Source: an uncultured Candidatus Melainabacteria bacterium
Lineage (GTDB): Bacteria; Cyanobacteriota; Vampirovibrionia; Gastranaerophilales; Gastranaerophilaceae
Direction: 5' to 3'
DNA length: 64,000 nucleotides
Assembly (NCBI GenBank): GCA_934757155.1
Contig: CAKVLI010000003.1
Span: forward strand, 62,001 to 126,000
Below, piece by piece: positions 61,936 to 64,000 of the stretch. The position numbers and the translations under genes are program-made. The first letter of the stretch is position 1. Every line of letters starts with the position of its first letter. Below the pieces are notes generated by a model. That model did no database searches. It saw only the letters and a program-made list of their open reading frames with translations, and was not told where the DNA came from.

Positions 61936-62907
61936 ATGTTTTCATTTTCAGTATTTTTAATTGTTTTAGCGCTAATTTTTGTAGCAAAAGGTGTAATTAT
62001 TGTTCAACAGGCAGAAGTTGTAATTGTTGAAAGATTGGGTAAATTTGATAGAGTTTTGGAATCAGGTTTCAATTTTATTATCCCTATTCTTGAAGCCCCT
62101 AGGGCTATTGACTGGAAAGTTACTCAAAAAGGGTTTGACGGTTCTACTTATTCAATGATTCAAAAAAGAACAAGAATTGACTTGAGAGAAGCCGTTTATG
62201 ATTTTCCTCGTCAGAACGTAATTACAAAAGATAACGTATCAATCAGCATTAACGCACTTTTGTATTTCCAAATAATTGACCCGAAATCAGCAGTTTATGA
62301 AATTCAAAATTTGCCGGATGCGATTGAAAAGCTTACTCAAACAAACTTGAGAAACCTTGTTGGTCAGCTTGATTTGGATGAAAGTTTGGTTTCAAGAGAT
62401 AAAATTAATCACGAGTTGAGAGCAATTTTGGATGATGCTACTAACAAGTGGGGTGTTAAGGTTAACAGAGTTGAGTTACAGGATATTATTCCTCCTGCTG
62501 ATATTCAATCAGCAATGGAAAAACAAATGAAGGCTGAGCGTGACAGACGTGCGGCTATTCTTGAAGCAGAAGGTATGAAAAAATCTGCAGTCTTAAAAGC
62601 AGAAGGTGAAAAAGAGGCTGCGATTAACCGTGCTGAGGGTGAAAAACAAGCTAATATTTTGAAGGCAGAAGGTGTTGCTCAGGCAAGAATTCTTGAAGCT
62701 GACGGTGAAAAAGAAGCTATCGGAAGAATTATTAATGCGCTTGCAGATAAGGGACAACCTGACAAATACCTTATTGCAATGAAATATCTTGAGACGATGA
62801 AGGCTATTACAAGCGGTCAAGATAATAAAGTAGTTTATATGCCGTATGAAGCAACAGGCATTTTGAGTTCTGTTGACGGCATAAAGCAAATGTTTGATAA
62901 AAATTAA
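61936..62907 (+). CDS. SPFH/stomatin-family protein (QmcA-like)
   Basis: A 323-residue membrane-anchored protein. The N-terminal helix (about 5-20) is followed by IIVQQAEVVIVERLGKFDRVLESGFNF, the SPFH opening. IDLREAVYDFPRQNVITKDNV is diagnostic of the stomatin/paraslipin subgroup. The C-terminus is an Ala/Glu/Lys coiled coil with repeated AEGEK/AEGE units. The start ATG 61936 follows AAGGAGAG; a TTG three bases upstream is rejected. It forms oligomeric rafts with NfeD. Confidence 0.95.
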   Translation: MFSFSVFLIVLALIFVAKGVIIVQQAEVVIVERLGKFDRVLESGFNFIIPILEAPRAIDWKVTQKGFDGSTYSMIQKRTRIDLREAVYDFPRQNVITKDNVSISINALLYFQIIDPKSAVYEIQNLPDAIEKLTQTNLRNLVGQLDLDESLVSRDKINHELRAILDDATNKWGVKVNRVELQDIIPPADIQSAMEKQMKAERDRRAAILEAEGMKKSAVLKAEGEKEAAINRAEGEKQANILKAEGVAQARILEADGEKEAIGRIINALADKGQPDKYLIAMKYLETMKAITSGQDNKVVYMPYEATGILSSVDGIKQMFDKN

Positions 62908-62922
62908 AGGAAGGATAAAGAA

Positions 62923-63279
62923 ATGAAAAAGAAATTAATGCTTTTATTGCTGTCTTTGGGAATTGTATCTACGGCTGTATTTGCGTACAGTTTTGATACT
63001 AATTTACCTTTACCGGGAAAATCTGTTGCAAGCACTGAAGTTCAAGGGGACACAATGTTTTCAGTATACTCTTTTGCGCTAAGAGTTGCCGCTCCTGATT
63101 GTCAGGCTTTGAGTATTGCTAACACCGAAGTTACAAAACCGAAAGCTAATGGCAAATGGGAAGAAATTTGGACGGTTAAGGCTTGCACAAGAACAGCAAG
63201 AATTCCGATAGCTTTTACAGAAGCAGATGGCACAACTAACTATGCTATTGATTTTATGAACGTAAAAGTAGCTAAGTAG
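62923..63279 (+). CDS. Small secreted protein of unknown function
   Basis: A 118-residue protein with a clean signal peptide (KKKLMLLLLSLGIVSTAVFA) and a beta-rich mature part with two Cys (PDCQAL, VKACTRTAR). It has AAGGAAGG at good spacing and follows the SPFH gene by 15 bases, so it is probably co-transcribed. No family recognised. Confidence 0.75.
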   Translation: MKKKLMLLLLSLGIVSTAVFAYSFDTNLPLPGKSVASTEVQGDTMFSVYSFALRVAAPDCQALSIANTEVTKPKANGKWEEIWTVKACTRTARIPIAFTEADGTTNYAIDFMNVKVAK

Positions 63280-63294
63280 AATGATGTTTGATTT

Positions 63295-63328
63295 GATGCG
63301 CAGGGAGTTTCTTTGCGCATCATTTTTT
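63295..63328 (+). terminator. Terminator upstream of the phosphohexomutase gene
   Basis: GATGCGCA (63295-63302) pairs with TGCGCATC (63314-63321), followed by ATTTTTT. It closes the NfeD-SPFH operon. Confidence 0.88.
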
Positions 63329-63341
63329 AACGAGGAGAAAA

Positions 63342-64000
63342 ATGGGAATTAAGTTTGGGACAGACGGTTGGAGAGCTGTTTTAGGTAAGGATTTTACCGA
63401 TGAAAATGTAAGAAGAGTTACTATTGCTATTGGAAAATATGTGGCTGATAATTTTGGGTTTGAAAAGACCGTAATAATTGGTTATGATCCGCGTAATATG
63501 GCAAAAGAATACGCCTCAATGTGTGCAGATATTCTTATGAAAAAAGGGTTCAAGGTCAAGTTGTCTTCGCGAGTTGTTCCCACTCCTGTTTTAGCGTATA
63601 ATGCAAAGTTTTTGAATGCGTCTGCAATTATGTTTACTGCATCGCACAACCCTCCGGAATACTTGGGAATGAAGTATATTCCTGATTACGCAGGGCCTGC
63701 GACGGGTGAAATTACGGACGAAATAGTTTCGAATATTGATAAGGATTTTGTTTCAAATTCTGACGGAAGTCTTGAAATTGTTGATTTTGCACCGTCATAC
63801 GTAAGTCATTTGGAAAAAATTATTGATTTCTCAAAGATTAAGACACTGAAGACTAATATAATATTTGACGGTTTGTATTCAGCATCAATCGGGTATTTTG
63901 ATGAAATTTTAAAATCAAAAGGAATCCAGTTTGAGACAATGCATATGGAGCATGACGTTAATTTTGGCGGCGGTATGCCAGATCCGAAGCCGAAATATTT
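63342..64000 (+). CDS. Phosphohexomutase (phosphoglucomutase/phosphomannomutase family), cut by the window end
   Basis: 219 codons are present and the frame remains open at 64000. MGIKFGTDGWRAV opens the family, FTASHNPPEYLGMK carries the phosphoserine S101, and YIPDYAGPATGE follows, as in cyanobacterial-type phosphogluco/mannomutases rather than GlmM. CGAGGAG precedes the ATG. The metal-binding DxDxD loop lies beyond the window. Confidence 0.93.
   Translation, partial: MGIKFGTDGWRAVLGKDFTDENVRRVTIAIGKYVADNFGFEKTVIIGYDPRNMAKEYASMCADILMKKGFKVKLSSRVVPTPVLAYNAKFLNASAIMFTASHNPPEYLGMKYIPDYAGPATGEITDEIVSNIDKDFVSNSDGSLEIVDFAPSYVSHLEKIIDFSKIKTLKTNIIFDGLYSASIGYFDEILKSKGIQFETMHMEHDVNFGGGMPDPKPKY

Overview
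The window is 64 kb of AT-rich bacterial chromosome with dense, mostly housekeeping gene content. Lipopolysaccharide genes (KdtA/WaaA-type Kdo transferase, KpsF-type arabinose-5-phosphate isomerase), a TolC/MacA/MacB-like tripartite exporter, TonB-like proteins and a PilT retraction ATPase point to a diderm (Gram-negative-type) cell. PPi-dependent phosphofructokinase together with ATP-PEP carboxykinase, a cyanobacteria-like SigA and many small lineage-specific proteins fit best with a gut Gastranaerophilales/Melainabacteria-type (Vampirovibrionia) organism. This is an inference from gene content, not a database result.

Layout. 1-6.1 kb: the end of an unrecognised gene with an internal duplication, then a four-gene efflux operon (outer-membrane channel, adaptor, ATPase, permease). 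6.1-10.5 kb: small genes (CheD-like protein, flavodoxin, TIGR04076 protein, LysE exporter) and a divergent HEPN/MNT-like pair. 10.5-11.1 kb: initiator tRNA-fMet preceded by a GC-rich, probably structured RNA of unknown family. 11.1-15.2 kb: dnaG-rpoD and kpsF. 15.5-21 kb: argS, a classical HEPN-MNT pair, nth, and an orphan solute-binding lipoprotein. 21-26.4 kb: a helicase-nuclease coupled to priA. 26.4-32.9 kb: pckA, pilT, a glutamate-synthase small-subunit-like oxidoreductase, a UDP-GlcNAc 2-epimerase and an HNH protein.

33.3-39.3 kb holds the most system-like unknown locus: six tightly coupled genes (small membrane protein, VirB10/TrbI-fold secreted protein, membrane-anchored von Willebrand A protein, polytopic protein with an FHA-like N-terminus, and two TonB-C-like proteins), facing a convergent secreted von Willebrand A protein. 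39.3-45.1 kb: waaA, two large or small unknowns, a probable ADP-ribosyltransferase and tRNA-Asp with a duplicated 3' end. 45.3-54.5 kb: PPi-phosphofructokinase, an Fe-S oxidoreductase, an AMIN-like envelope protein, DUF4127, a TrhP-type U32 protein, YqeG, and rpsF-ssb-rpsR. 54.5-59.7 kb: lineage-specific proteins (acyltransferase, nucleotidyltransferase-like, PHP phosphoesterase). 59.8-64 kb: tuf, a DUF1858 protein, NfeD-SPFH, a small secreted protein and a phosphohexomutase cut by the window edge.

The intergenic DNA is rich in structure: GTAG-footed REP-like hairpins, a G-rich tandem repeat with a 60-66 nt period at two loci, a two-copy ~165-bp element whose terminal 19-bp hairpin covaries perfectly between copies, and a repeated leader/terminator RNA motif upstream of pfp and of a small gene. 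Several predicted proteins share a short N-terminal motif (hydrophobic-x-F-x-small-K/R) that may be a lineage-specific tag.
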